A stretch of DNA of 64,000 nt. It comes from Bromus sterilis (taxonomy: Eukaryota; Streptophyta; Magnoliopsida; Poales; Poaceae). Below, one piece after another: positions 53,927 through 64,000 of this stretch. Positions within the stretch are counted from its first letter, which is position 1. Each line of letters opens with the position of its first letter. Below the pieces are notes generated by a model that saw only the letters and a program-made list of their open reading frames with translations, had not been told where the DNA came from and made no database searches. The DNA lies in the NCBI GenBank assembly GCA_950022295.1, contig OX465601.1:170131501-170195500 (forward strand), written 5' to 3'. The position numbers were made by a program, and so were the translations under genes.

Positions 53927-56900
53927 TCAGCGTCGACGACGTTTCTTTGTAGTGATCTTCTTTCCTTTCTTGTTCGGTGCTGAATAATTTAGCCCCTCAT
54001 CGTGACTTTTCATTTTCCAAGGATTACGATCTTTCTTAGGTAAGGTAGTTTTTCTTCTTCTTTTGACGTATGGTTCATCGTCATCGTCATCTTCCCTCAT
54101 ACCCAGTCACCGTACTGGTTATAGTCCTCCTCATTGGCAACTCCATCAATTCCGGCGATGTTCCTTTTGCCTCTCCTCACGACAACACGGTTGGGGTTGT
54201 TTGGGTCGGTTATGAAGAAGCATTGGGTCACGTGCTTAGCATGTACCCATGGCTCATTTTTTGCGGTGACATTCACGGTACCGCTCTTGGCATCAGGTAT
54301 ACACATGGTGGTGAAATTACGATTCTCTCTTTCGACGCTCCTAGCCCATCAGACACGGAACATCGTCACGTTGTACTTTCCAGAGTACTCAAGCTCCCAG
54401 ATCTCTTCTAGCCTTCCGTATAATCTTTCAAGTATGACATCGCCGTTCATGGATTCCATCGTCACCCCTGAGTTCTGATAATCACTTTTTTTATCTTGCT
54501 CGTCAGTGCAGAATGTGTAACCGTTTATGTCGTATGCCTGATAAGTGGCGAGGTTGACCGCGGGGCCATGTGCTAAGGTGTATATCAGACTTTCATCATT
54601 TGTACAACCCTGTTGCGGAGGATTAACCAGAACATGCTCTTTGAACCAACACAAGAAAGAAGAGTTGTGCTCTCTAGTAAATTTTGCGTCAGTCTTAGTT
54701 ATCCCTAGGTCAAGGTGGTACTTTTCAATGATGTCTTTGTGAAGTGCCAAGAAAGGATCTATCAGTTGTAGATGTTGTAGCACTACTAAGTTTGCTCTGT
54801 CAAAGTCTGTGCGTCGGCCCGAATAGTCCACATGCAATTCCCTTGAGCCAGTGATGTGACCTACTCCTTCGAGTCTGCCAAGGTGCTTCTTGACGGGCAA
54901 ACCAACAACAGGGTTTTAGACACATAGATAACTCTCGCAGAAAGAAATGCACTCATGGGTGAGATAGCCCTGTACGATGCTTGCATCCGGATGGGACATG
55001 TTACGAACAAAGCCTTTTAGGAACCCATTCATCCTTTCGAATGGCATCATGCTGTGCAGGAATGTCGGGCCGAGGTCGATGATGTTGTCGACAATATGGA
55101 CACACAGATGCACCATGACATCAAAGAATGCAGGTGGGAAATACATCTCAAGCTCACATAATATGACAACGATCTATTCTTGTAACCTTTGGAGCTGCTT
55201 CACAATGATCGACTTTCGAGAGATTGTGTCAGAAAAATGGCATAGACCAATAAGTGTATCGAGGACATTCTTATCCATTATCCCTCTAAGTGCAACCTGT
55301 AGTATTTGGTTCATCATCACGTGACAGTCATGAGACTTCATCCCGCTAAACCTTTTCTTCTTAATGTCTAGATATCTGATTATCTTTCCACAGAAACCGG
55401 AACTAACTTTGATTCCAACAAGGCACTTGAAAAATCGATCGATCTCCTTCTGATTTAAGGTGAAGCAAGAGGGGGGCCAATAATGTTCTTTCTTCTTCTT
55501 GGCTTTCTTGCCCATGTCCATGTCCATCTCCGTCTCTGTCTCCATCTCCGTCTCCGTCTCCGTCTCCTCCGGGGGTGCTCCGTGAAGATCTTCCCTTATA
55601 CCCAAGATTTTCAAGTCAGTTCTTGCCTTTGTCCCGTCCTTATTCTTCTCCGGCATGTTCAGAAGTGTGCCAAGCTAGCTCTCGAGCACATTCTTCTTGA
55701 TATGCATTTGATCAAGGCTATAAGGACTGTCGAGGATTTTCCAGTCAGACAAATCCCAAAAAACACACTTCCTTTTCCATATCCTCAGGAGCGGCTTTTC
55801 CGGTGCCTTTTTCTTATTTCCCGGTGAGGGGAACTCTTCCCATTCATCCAACAACATTTTCATTTCAGTGCCGCTCCTCTTACGTGGAGCTCCTCTCTTC
55901 TCAACCTATCCATAGAACAGATATCCACGCTTTCTCCACGGGTCATCTGGTTCTATCCATCTTCGATGCCCCATGTACACGGTTTTCGAGGACCCGAGTT
56001 TTGGTAGCTGCAGAGACGTTGTATCATCCATGCACCTTGTGCATCCGCAGTGTCCGTGGCACACCTGTCCCGAGACATATCCGTAACCGAGATAGTCATG
56101 CACCGTCATGAACAACGCGGCTTTCATCATGAAATAATCTCCTTTGAAAGCGTCCCATGTCCTGACCCTAGGATTCCATAACACCTGCAACTCCTCTTTC
56201 AGTAGCTCAAGATATATATTTATGTTGTTTCCCGGTTGTTTTGGCCCTTGAAGCAGCATACTCATGTGTATGTACTTTGTCTTCATGCACTTCCAGGGAG
56301 GAATGTTGTACATCCATAGAAACATGGGCCATGTGCTATGATTGGTGTTCTGGTTGCCATACGGATTCATGCCATCAGTACTCACACCAAGCACAATATT
56401 TCGTGGATCAACAACGAAATCTGCATCTTCACCTTTTAGTGTTGTCCACTGGCTAGCATCTGCGGGGTGTCACTTTGGCTCATTTCCATCATCCGGCTTC
56501 TCCCGTTCCTTGTACCAGCGCATTAGGTATGTTTCCTTACGATCAACGAAATACCGTTGAAGAAGGGGAGTCAATGGAAAGTACCACACAACTTTCTGAG
56601 GAGTTTTCGTCTTTCCATCCTTCTTATATCGAGAAGCATTGCACTTTGGAAAAATGGTGTTTTCTGCGTTCTTGTTCCGATAAATGATGCACTCGTTGAT
56701 GCATGCATGGTATCTAACGTGTGGAAAATCAAGAGGGCACACGATTTTCTTGGCTTCCTCGATACTGTAGGACACACGTTACCCTTGGGATAAGTTTCTT
56801 GTAGAAAATTGAAATGCTCATCGAGGCTTGTGTTACTCCATTTGTTTTTTGCCTTCGTATTTAGAAGACCGACCGTGAAACTCAAGCGGGTGTCCTCTGG

Positions 56901-57373
56901 TCGGCAACCTTCATACAGTGGAGTCTTCGAGTCTAACTCCAGTTGTGCCATCTTGGCCTCCTCTCTTGAAGCAGTTCTCGAACATGAGGGTCTTGCATGA
57001 CTGAACTTAGTACGAACGAATTAGATTGTTGCGTTCCACCGTCTTCTCCATGTCCACAATCTTGTTCTTTAATTATGACATCTTCTCCATGTCCGTCATC
57101 TTCTTCATGTACGACATCTTCTCCATGTAGTCCGGCATCTTCTTCATGTACGCCATCTTCTCCATGTCCGGCATCCTCAAAATCATCTTCACTTATCCAT
57201 CGAGTGTAGCCATTCATGAAACCATGCATGACCAGGCGCACCTTCAAATGGCCACCTTTAAAAGGGTCTATCCGGACTTGTTCTTTGCATTTTCGACACG
57301 GACATTTTATCTCCTTGCGATTATTCTCATGCATGTCCGCCACCGCGGATTCCAAAAATCTTGTCACATTCAT
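53927..57373 (-). pseudogene. TNP2-type transposase of the CACTA element
   Basis: This is the DDE-type transposase that excises and inserts CACTA elements. Reading down the minus strand: a transposase-associated zinc region (NRKEIKCPCRKCKEQV, 57373-56933); the TNP2 domain (DEHFNFLQETYP, CPLDFPHVRYHACINECIIYRNK, VSTDGMNPYGNQNTNHSTWPMFLWMYNIPPW, KGDYFMMKAALFMTVHDYLGYGYVSGQ); LDQMHIKKNVLES; and the C-terminal plant transposon domains (FFDVMVHLCVHIVDNIIDLGPTFLHSMMPFERMNGFLKGFVRN; NEPWVHAKHVTQCFFI). It closes with a basic tail KKRRRR at 53927. Frameshifts lie near 56960 and 56780. Stops at 56470, 55906, 55675, 55174, 54916 and others in one frame break it. Some stops fit CGA to TGA. An acceptor (gtgcag) just before 57390 shows the first exon is further right and lost. 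Confidence 0.85.
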
Positions 57374-57507
57374 TAATTCTTCTTCATGTTGCCTGCACGG
57401 TGTAAATTAAAGAAAAATGAAAAAAATTATATATAATCATGAATATATATGCATAAACTCTCTTAAAAAAATTCGGCATGACCTTCCCTAAAAAAAGACA
57501 TATAGAG
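57374..57507 (-). mobile_element. Intron remnant upstream of the transposase exon
   Basis: AT-rich sequence ending (on the minus strand) in the acceptor gtgcag. The part at 57467-57507 resembles one arm of the hairpin at 52482-52680. The CACTA element stops here because a family-F LTR begins at 57508. Confidence 0.55.
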
Positions 57508-60500
57508 TGTCGGGACCCGGGGTTAGCGTATGCAAGTACAGTTAAGACATAGTCATATGGAGAGCCGAGAACCGTACCCACTTGTCTAAGCAGACAAGGC
57601 CAAGCACAGAACGTTCTCGGAAAGAATCGTACGTGAGGGGCATCCCATCCAGGCCGGATGATCAACTGAGATGGGTCCTCATCGTCCGCACACAAGTCTA
57701 ATGATATGGGTGGTGAACTCCCATATTCAAAGACAAGTCGCCTCAACCATACTATCAACTATCTCAAAACTCTTACATAGACATACTCCAGCCCGATCAC
57801 TTAGTCGGGGTCTAGGGCGGGCTCGATCATACCACAAAGTGTGCACGAGACGGAGTCTCGAACAATCGCATCGCGATGCCCCAAGATGCGCACATCTAAG
57901 GGCCACTTGGTGTATGAAAGACCGCCAGCCAGAACACAACTAAGGTCTCGAAAACCCATACAAAGACATGCATGTTATAAACATACACGCAGCACACATG
58001 CCTTGTATGAACAGCAGGTACCATTGCAATTCTCTACAAAATATACAATTTTATTGATAACTCTTATAGAGTGCAAACAGAGATCACAAGCATGTGATCC
58101 AACATTACAACACAAACGGAAGCAAATTATGTCTGAGTACAGACAATTTTAACAAATGGCTTAAGAAGCCTTATTTAAACACAAGCCCTCCACGAGGGAA
58201 CCAGTCGTCTGACTGGGACTAGACTAGTTTGATCTTCAGTCGTCCAGCTCGATGAAGAAGCCACCTTCGGGGTCGGTGGTATCATCTAAAACATAGATTA
58301 AGCAAACGTCAGTACAAAGTGGTACTCAGCAAGACTTACATAGGAGCTATACTACTCATGCACATGTATCAAGGTAAGGGGAGGTGGGGTTCATTTGCAG
58401 AAGTGCCAGCTTTGACTTGGCTAATCCTGAACTACGAATACCAGATTTTGAGGTAAGAAGCGTACACGAGTCCACTACTTTCTCCAACCAATTACACCAC
58501 TATGGTGCCTTCCTCGACTTCCCCACGAGAAAGCACGCCATAGCACTCACACTTATCTTGGTGTGTTTTAGAAGTATCCAGTTCAAGTTGTCTAATAATC
58601 AAGCTAAGCTTTCCAAGCAGTCCATAACCGCGGACGCGGCTATTCGAATAGTTTTGTTAACCTTGCAAGGGTGTACCGCGACACACACATGATCATCATT
58701 TACCGCCTTTGATCTCGACACCATTCAAGGGGTGCCAGCGAGGATGCTCACCACAACTGTTACCTCATAGCCGATCTAGTCCGAGAAAGCCGCCTACTTG
58801 GGTTGGTTACCACTATCGTGAACCCAGCCGGTTTACCGAAGTGGACCCAAGTGATGTGTGCGTGGTGCATAAGCCGGTCTCGGATGAGTCGTTCTCTCAC
58901 TTAGCATCCAGGCCATAGACCTACCAGAACTCCGAACTATTGCGACATCTGGACATCGAAAGGGATGAGTTAGTAAGTTGAGAGGGGTCAGTGAGCCCAA
59001 TTTGTGGTTGTACTCTTCATCTTGGATCACCACACAAGAACTCGTACTAGGGCGGTGTTCAACGAGACAACCCACCGTGTACTCCTACACAGCCTCTCAT
59101 CGTTCACCTTGTATTAGGGTCGATTCACCAACACTTTTCTACCATCAACAACATGATCATTCCCATCCCGACTCACATCACAGTAACAACATGGTAACAT
59201 ACTAAGCATGCAATAAGAAGTAACATTGCAGGGGCCACATGATATCAAACAACTCCTACATTTGCTAGGATTGTGGTTTTCTTACTACTGTGACAAAATG
59301 ATAGGTCATGCAAAGGAATGGGTTCATCTATGCGGTAGAATCGTAACATGGTGATCATCCTAAACAATGCATAAGAGAGACATGAGAGGGAAGTGGGATT
59401 TTATCGACATGATCAATGGGGGTTTGCTTGCCTTGATGACGAGGTTCGGGTTCGGGGTCTTCAACGAAGGTTGCAACCTCTTGCTCCGGTTCCACCTCTT
59501 CCCGACAAACAAAGCACGAAGTAGCAATCAATATGAATGCAATGCTCAAGCACATGAATGAATGTTGAAACTTGAAGTATAAGTTTTGATGTGTGAGGCA
59601 ATTCCATTTAAGTGGAGTATATTGCATTTGAAATGCAAATTCAAACTCCACATTTGAATTCAACATTAACCAAGTTGTATGTGATATAGTTTGATCATTT
59701 TGAAACAACTTCAAATGTGTATGATATGCCTCTGAAGTGTGGTTGAATTGTAGCTTAAACCCATGGTCCAAGTTGCAAAATCAATTGATTTGAATTTGAA
59801 TTAAATTCAAATAAACCAAATGACATATGCTACTGGTCCCATTTTAAAATCAAGTCAAACAGAGTTGAAAGTTGCATATTGGGAAAGATAATTTTCTCCT
59901 GATCATTTTTCATATATTATTTGTCCAATTTGGAGTTAATATGAATTTTCTATGAATTTCCAAAGTTTGGGGTATTTTCTGGAATTTCTGGAAATCTTTT
60001 AATTCAAATAATCTCTGGAAATTCATTTAAATTGATTTATTGCGCAGGGGCTGATGTCAGGGGGGGGGGCTGACATGTGGGGTCACCTTGTCAGTGACTG
60101 GGTGTTTTAAACCGTGGGGTTAATTAATCCAGTGGATTAATTAAGCCACTTGGCCCACTGGTCAGTGACCCAGGGGTCATTAGCCGAGTAATTAACAGGG
60201 GGGCTTTGGGCTGACACGCCGGCGGCTAAACGCCGGCGACTGGAGTCACGGCGGCGCTGCTCGTTCTTCCTCTCCTGGCCTCCAAACTCTGCTCCGAGGC
60301 CACCGTTCGAAATCCCGTGAAGAGCCGCGTCGAAAGCACCACTTGTACGTCGCCGGGGAGGTCGCGTTCGTCGACTGCTTTGACCTTGGCGGCGACAGAA
60401 CCACGGCGAGGTCGCAGTCGTCGTTGTGGTGCACGGTTGGAGTCGATTCGGGGCTTGTTCGAATGCTAGCACGTGCAGGAGTCAAACGCGTGCACTGGGG

Positions 60501-61122
60501 GTTCACGACGAGCACTGGAGCGAGGAGGACGACGACCATGGCGGCGAGGTGCTCGGGTTCCCATGGCGGATCCGGCTAGAGGAAGCAATCGACGGGGGAG
60601 AAAGAGGGGTTTCGCTTGCGAGCTCACCCTGAATCTATCTGGAGTGGTGGCTTGCTCGGGGAGGCGCTGGAGTTGCCGGAATTCGAAGTCGATCCACGAC
60701 GGCAAGCGATGAAGACGACGAAGCTAGCGAGCTCGTGGAGGTGTCCGGCTCCGATTCCTTTCGCAGGTCGATGAAGATGACGACGACGAACTCCCTGGAC
60801 ACCTTGGCTTGGCTCTCGACGTCGATGGCCGGGAGTCCGCACGGCTGCGCTCCAGCTGGGCTACGGGTGCGCCGCTGTTCTTCGTGGGGAGGAAGAACTA
60901 GAGGGCGAGGAAGGAGGGGAAAGTGACCTGGGCTTCTCCAGAACACGCGGGCGGCGAGAAGGAGGCAGGGGGGTCGCTGTGGAGCTGCCACCGCGACGGC
61001 CACGGCATGCCGGGCACGCAGCTGTGTGCTCGTGCCCGGGGAAGACGACAGGGGAGTTCCCCTGGTGGGCTGGGCCGGCTGGAAAGGTGGGCCTCGCCCC
61101 TGGCGAGAGGTAAGCCTTTTTC
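57508..61122 (+). mobile_element. LTR-like repeat of family F, no coding sequence recognised
   Basis: It begins TGTCGGGACCCGGGG at 57508, and the first about 300 bases match 1-308 on the opposite strand. The repeat then has a low-GC middle and, from about 60040, gtcagtgac motifs and a GC-rich, gene-like but stop-rich segment to 61120. No gag, protease, RT or integrase is visible in any frame. It is probably a long LTR or non-autonomous element interrupted at 61123. A microsatellite-like g-run (gggggggg) lies at 60061-60068. Family identity is unresolved. Confidence 0.5.
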
Positions 61123-64000
61123 TGTGACGCCCCCAAAATCAATCCGTGTACAGTAATCATACACGCAGGGTACACGGCTGATATTAGGGTGCCACGGTGA
61201 GAATATCACAGCACAACACTAAACACAAAAGGATAAACCAATATGTTACAATAAAGGGGGGGGTCACGCGGACCCGAATACATAAGTTATACAAGCCATA
61301 ATATCTGAGTACAGACATAGTTAGTCAAGTTTTGCATTAAGAAGGCTAGCACGAATAACATCAGAGATACAGATCGAAAAGGCAAGGCCTCCTGCCTGGG
61401 AGCCTCCGAAACTACTCCTGGTCCTGGTCAGCGGGGGTCTCGACGTAGTAGTATCCGCCTCCGGGGGACTCCTGCTCCTGGGCCCCAACGTCGACTGCAG
61501 CAGCCGATCAGGCAAAACAGTAAAGGAAATAAAGCAGGTGAGTATCTAGTATACCCGCGAGTCTTACGTCCGCTACTAAGCATTATGCATTGTATCAACG
61601 GAAAGAAGAGGCTGTATATAGTGGACTGAAAGACAGAAATACAGAGCAAGGGTAAGAAGCTAGGCCTATCAACGACTAGCATCTTCCGACGATGTCTTGC
61701 AGCATGAGGTAAGAATCAGCCAACAATTCATATAAAGCATAAAGTAACAACGAAGCAGAAGTTGCTGCAACATTGTATAATATAAGTTGTAATGATTAAC
61801 AATAATAATAATGCCTCCGAGTTCACCTCCTCGACATCCCCGCGAGGAAGAAAACCCGGAACCATACAGTTTAATAATGATAGTTTCTAGTGGTAAGATC
61901 CAGCTTCAGCATAAAGCGTCCTGTTACTGTGGACACGGCTATCGATAGATTAATCTTCCCTGCAGGGGTGCACTGGCGTGACTCTACGACGCTCGGATCT
62001 CCAGGGTGGCGGGAACCTTGTCAGGGAACGCTCCACCAAAGCTATCCGACACAAAGTAGCCCATCCTTCGGCAATCAACAGAGAGGTCATACGCCGGACT
62101 ATATCCTATGTACGCCGGGCTTTGGACCCTAACCCGAACGTACTCCTGCACGGTGCGTGACTGGCCGGTGAAGCAAAATCAAAGCAAATACAAACACACC
62201 TGCTGCAGCAAAGAGAAGACAACACCACTTCCCGGCAATCAACCCGCGGTACTACTGACGTCTGAAGACCCTCGAACGAGACTACGATGCAGGGGAGCCC
62301 ACACTCCTTATCCCACGTGTAGGTAGTGCGTACAAGCCAAAAGGCTACTCAAGACATCCGCCGAACCATGTAGCATTTTAATTAACCTGCGTGACAACCG
62401 TTATCGTTGCCTCGACTTAACCGACCCGCGGTCAACGACAGCAGTCAGGACCACCAGTACATCGGTGCCTGCCCTGTCGTCCCACCAAGTCACTGCGGTT
62501 ACCAACAAGGTGAACCGTCTCCTTACCTTGTCTCGCGTGTGCTCTTGGTAGAGCTCGACTTTCGTGGTTTGGTAACTCTCGCGAGATACGAGCAGGGGCC
62601 AAGCACGCAAGTAACGTCGGTCGTACCCTCCCTGTCGTTCCCGACGATATACCTCTCGCGGGCACCGTTGGGTCGCCCGACTTTCTTACCTTTAAGGACA
62701 ACCGCTGTTCAGGACCCTATGGCGGCAAGACAAAGTCAGCCTCGAGTGGAGTACAAGGATTACTCCTGGATAGCTCACACTTGAGGTGACTAGGCATAAC
62801 CCAGATAGGGGCCTTTGGCGGTGTCTTCTTTGTACCATACCTGTGCAGTTCTATATATTGTATCCGTGTTCACCCCCCTGAGTGATCACGGCCCGCTATC
62901 TAGTCCTAGCTAACAAGGCGCAGGGTTCACTGCTGAATAATGCATAAATATAATAGGTAGCATAGGATAAAGGAGGTACATCAAGGGGCGACAAAATCAG
63001 GCTATGCAATTAAATAGGATTGTAACGTAGCAGCAGCAGTAACAATGCCTAGTGCAAGAAATGTACGGAAAGATAGGCGATATCTGGGGAAGAGAATGGC
63101 TCTGCTTGCCTGGAAGCTCGACGATAGGGGCAGGGTCGTCGACGAAGTAGTCGTACCCGGCAGCAGTGTAGTCGGCGGTAGCAGCGGGGTCTACCAGAGA
63201 AAAAAAGGGGGAAGAAACAATAAATATAAAGAAATCATAGCAAACAGATGAATAGCATGACGTATGCAATGTTAACGGTGCTCTAACGCAGTGCAATGCA
63301 CGTTGCTCGGAGCGGGAATTCATCCGGGGATGAACTGCCAGCTCCGGGTGATTACTGGACAGGGTGTCCGGAGGGGGAAGGGTTCATGCCGGAGGTGTCG
63401 TGGGTACCGGACAAACATAAGGGGGGTGTATCCGTGTTAGTTGAACCATTCCGGACAACTTTCGTGTTCGAAATAAATTCATCCGTGTACTTTTTATCGG
63501 TACCGGGAATTATCGACAAACAGCCCGGAGGGGGGAATGTCGATGATCGGTGTGTTAGGGGGGTGTGGTGAGGGTATGGATAGCGTATACTTATTTGTTG
63601 TATTTTTCTGATCCACTTTCATGTATAAAGTTTTTCGACCCGAGTTACGGTTTAAAAGATATTGAATTTCTAATATTTAAATGATTTTTGGAATTTCTGG
63701 AATTTCTTTTAATATTAAATTCAACATTATCCACAGAGGGGGTTGACCAGGTCAAACCTGACCAGTGGGTCCCACTTGTCAGCCACACAGTTTAATTAAT
63801 CATTTTTATTAATTTAAATCACCCTGGACCCACATGTCAGTGACTGAAACAAATTAATTCTATTTATTAAATTTTAATATCCCTGGGCCCACATGTCAGT
63901 CTGCTATTAACTAATTAACAGTTTTTTTATTAGCTTAAAGGGGCATGGGACCCACATGTCTGTCACTCAGGGGGGGTTATTTTGTTTTAGTTAACAGTGG
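61123..64000 (+). mobile_element. LTR-like repeat of family G (TGTGACGCCC start)
   Basis: It begins TGTGACGCCCCCAAAATC at 61123, directly after family-F sequence, and runs past the window end. Its layout echoes family F: tctgagtacagaca near 61303, a ctgtggacacggctatcgatag block near 61929, and later gggtcccac/tgtcagtgac motifs. No protein domain was recognised in either strand; frames such as 62407-62784 look accidental. Probably a long LTR inserted in the family-F repeat. Confidence 0.5.
63764..63970. repeat. Cluster of GGGnCCCACnTGTCAG motifs
   Basis: Four copies: gtgggtcccacttgtcag at 63765, ggacccacatgtcagtgac at 63826, gggcccacatgtcagt at 63886 and gggacccacatgtctgtcac at 63948, spaced about 60 bases apart. 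Related copies lie at 60072-60096 (gacatgtggggtcac, gtcagtgac) in family F. Confidence 0.75.

Larger units (their letters stand above)
47741..57507 (-). mobile_element. CACTA transposon, right end missing
   Basis: The left terminus is cactactagg at 47741, a typical CACTA end. The element carries a TNP2-type transposase gene (53927-57373), a second gene (48711-52330 plus leader) and a small hybrid-binding-domain gene (48211-48468), all on the minus strand. It is inserted in the Athila-type element 4 next to aagtgcatg. The expected right end (...agtagtg) is not found. At 57508 a family-F LTR begins while the transposase gene is still incomplete at its 5' side. Confidence 0.8.

Noticed and set aside
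60343..61209. GC-rich cluster of ORFs on both strands, gene-like at first sight
   Set aside because: Arg- and Ala-rich translations in all frames, no domain, no consistent splice signals; fits the transcribed GC-rich part of a long LTR-like repeat.
57508..64000. Possible host gene upstream region (gtcagtgac and cccacatgtcag motifs)
   Set aside because: The left edge is a clear LTR start that also occurs at 1-308, so the sequence is repetitive; no host coding exon was found.

Overview
The window looks like intergenic DNA from a large-genome grass, most likely a Triticeae species (wheat, Aegilops, barley or rye). Nearly all of it is transposable elements nested in each other. I see no intact host gene, no rRNA or tRNA gene and no CRISPR. 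The lineage call rests on the combination of an Angela/WIS/BARE-type Copia LTR, Athila-lineage Gypsy elements whose LTRs start TGATACGTCC, a Sirevirus-type Copia, a Tat-lineage Gypsy with an antisense spliced gene, and a CACTA element. I assign family names by recalled resemblance only; they have not been searched.

Layout. 1-308: end of an LTR of family F (TGTCGGGACCC...), minus strand, inserted in the 5' LTR of the next element. 309-9564: an almost complete Athila-type Gypsy element with gag, protease, RT, RNase H, integrase and an ORF in the env position, disabled by point mutations. 9565-11341: 3' end of a second Athila-type element, cut by a Copia insertion. 11342-15940: 5' LTR, leader, gag, protease and part of integrase of an Angela/BARE-type Copia, ending abruptly. 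15941-24794: minus-strand Tat-type Gypsy element with gag-protease, no pol, a 67-bp minisatellite, a spliced plus-strand gene and only one visible LTR. 24795-32455: 3' half of a Sirevirus-like Copia element with a long extra gene behind its own promoter and leader intron, three polypurine tracts and a 3' LTR.

32456-47740: two non-autonomous Athila-type elements face away from each other around a 2.45-kb spacer. The spacer holds tandem repeats, a strong hairpin and the 3' end of an unrecognised TE gene. The right-hand LTR carries a 3.75-kb Helitron whose removal restores the LTR. 47741-57507: a CACTA element with a TNP2 transposase gene, a second gene (Transposase_24-like, coiled coil, Ulp1-like) and a small gene with an RNase H1 hybrid-binding (Cauli_VI) domain. 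Its right end is lost where a family-F LTR begins. 57508-64000: two long LTR-like repeats without recognisable coding sequence, the second starting inside the first.

How the parts relate. Each element would have moved using its own or a relative's proteins. Stops, frameshifts and missing ends mean none in view looks autonomous today. The points most worth a second look are the Sirevirus gene with a cell-like promoter, the hybrid-binding gene and apparently inactive Ulp1-like domain of the CACTA, two microRNA-precursor-like hairpins, the precise Helitron site, and the antisense gene with phase-consistent introns. All calls were made by eye.
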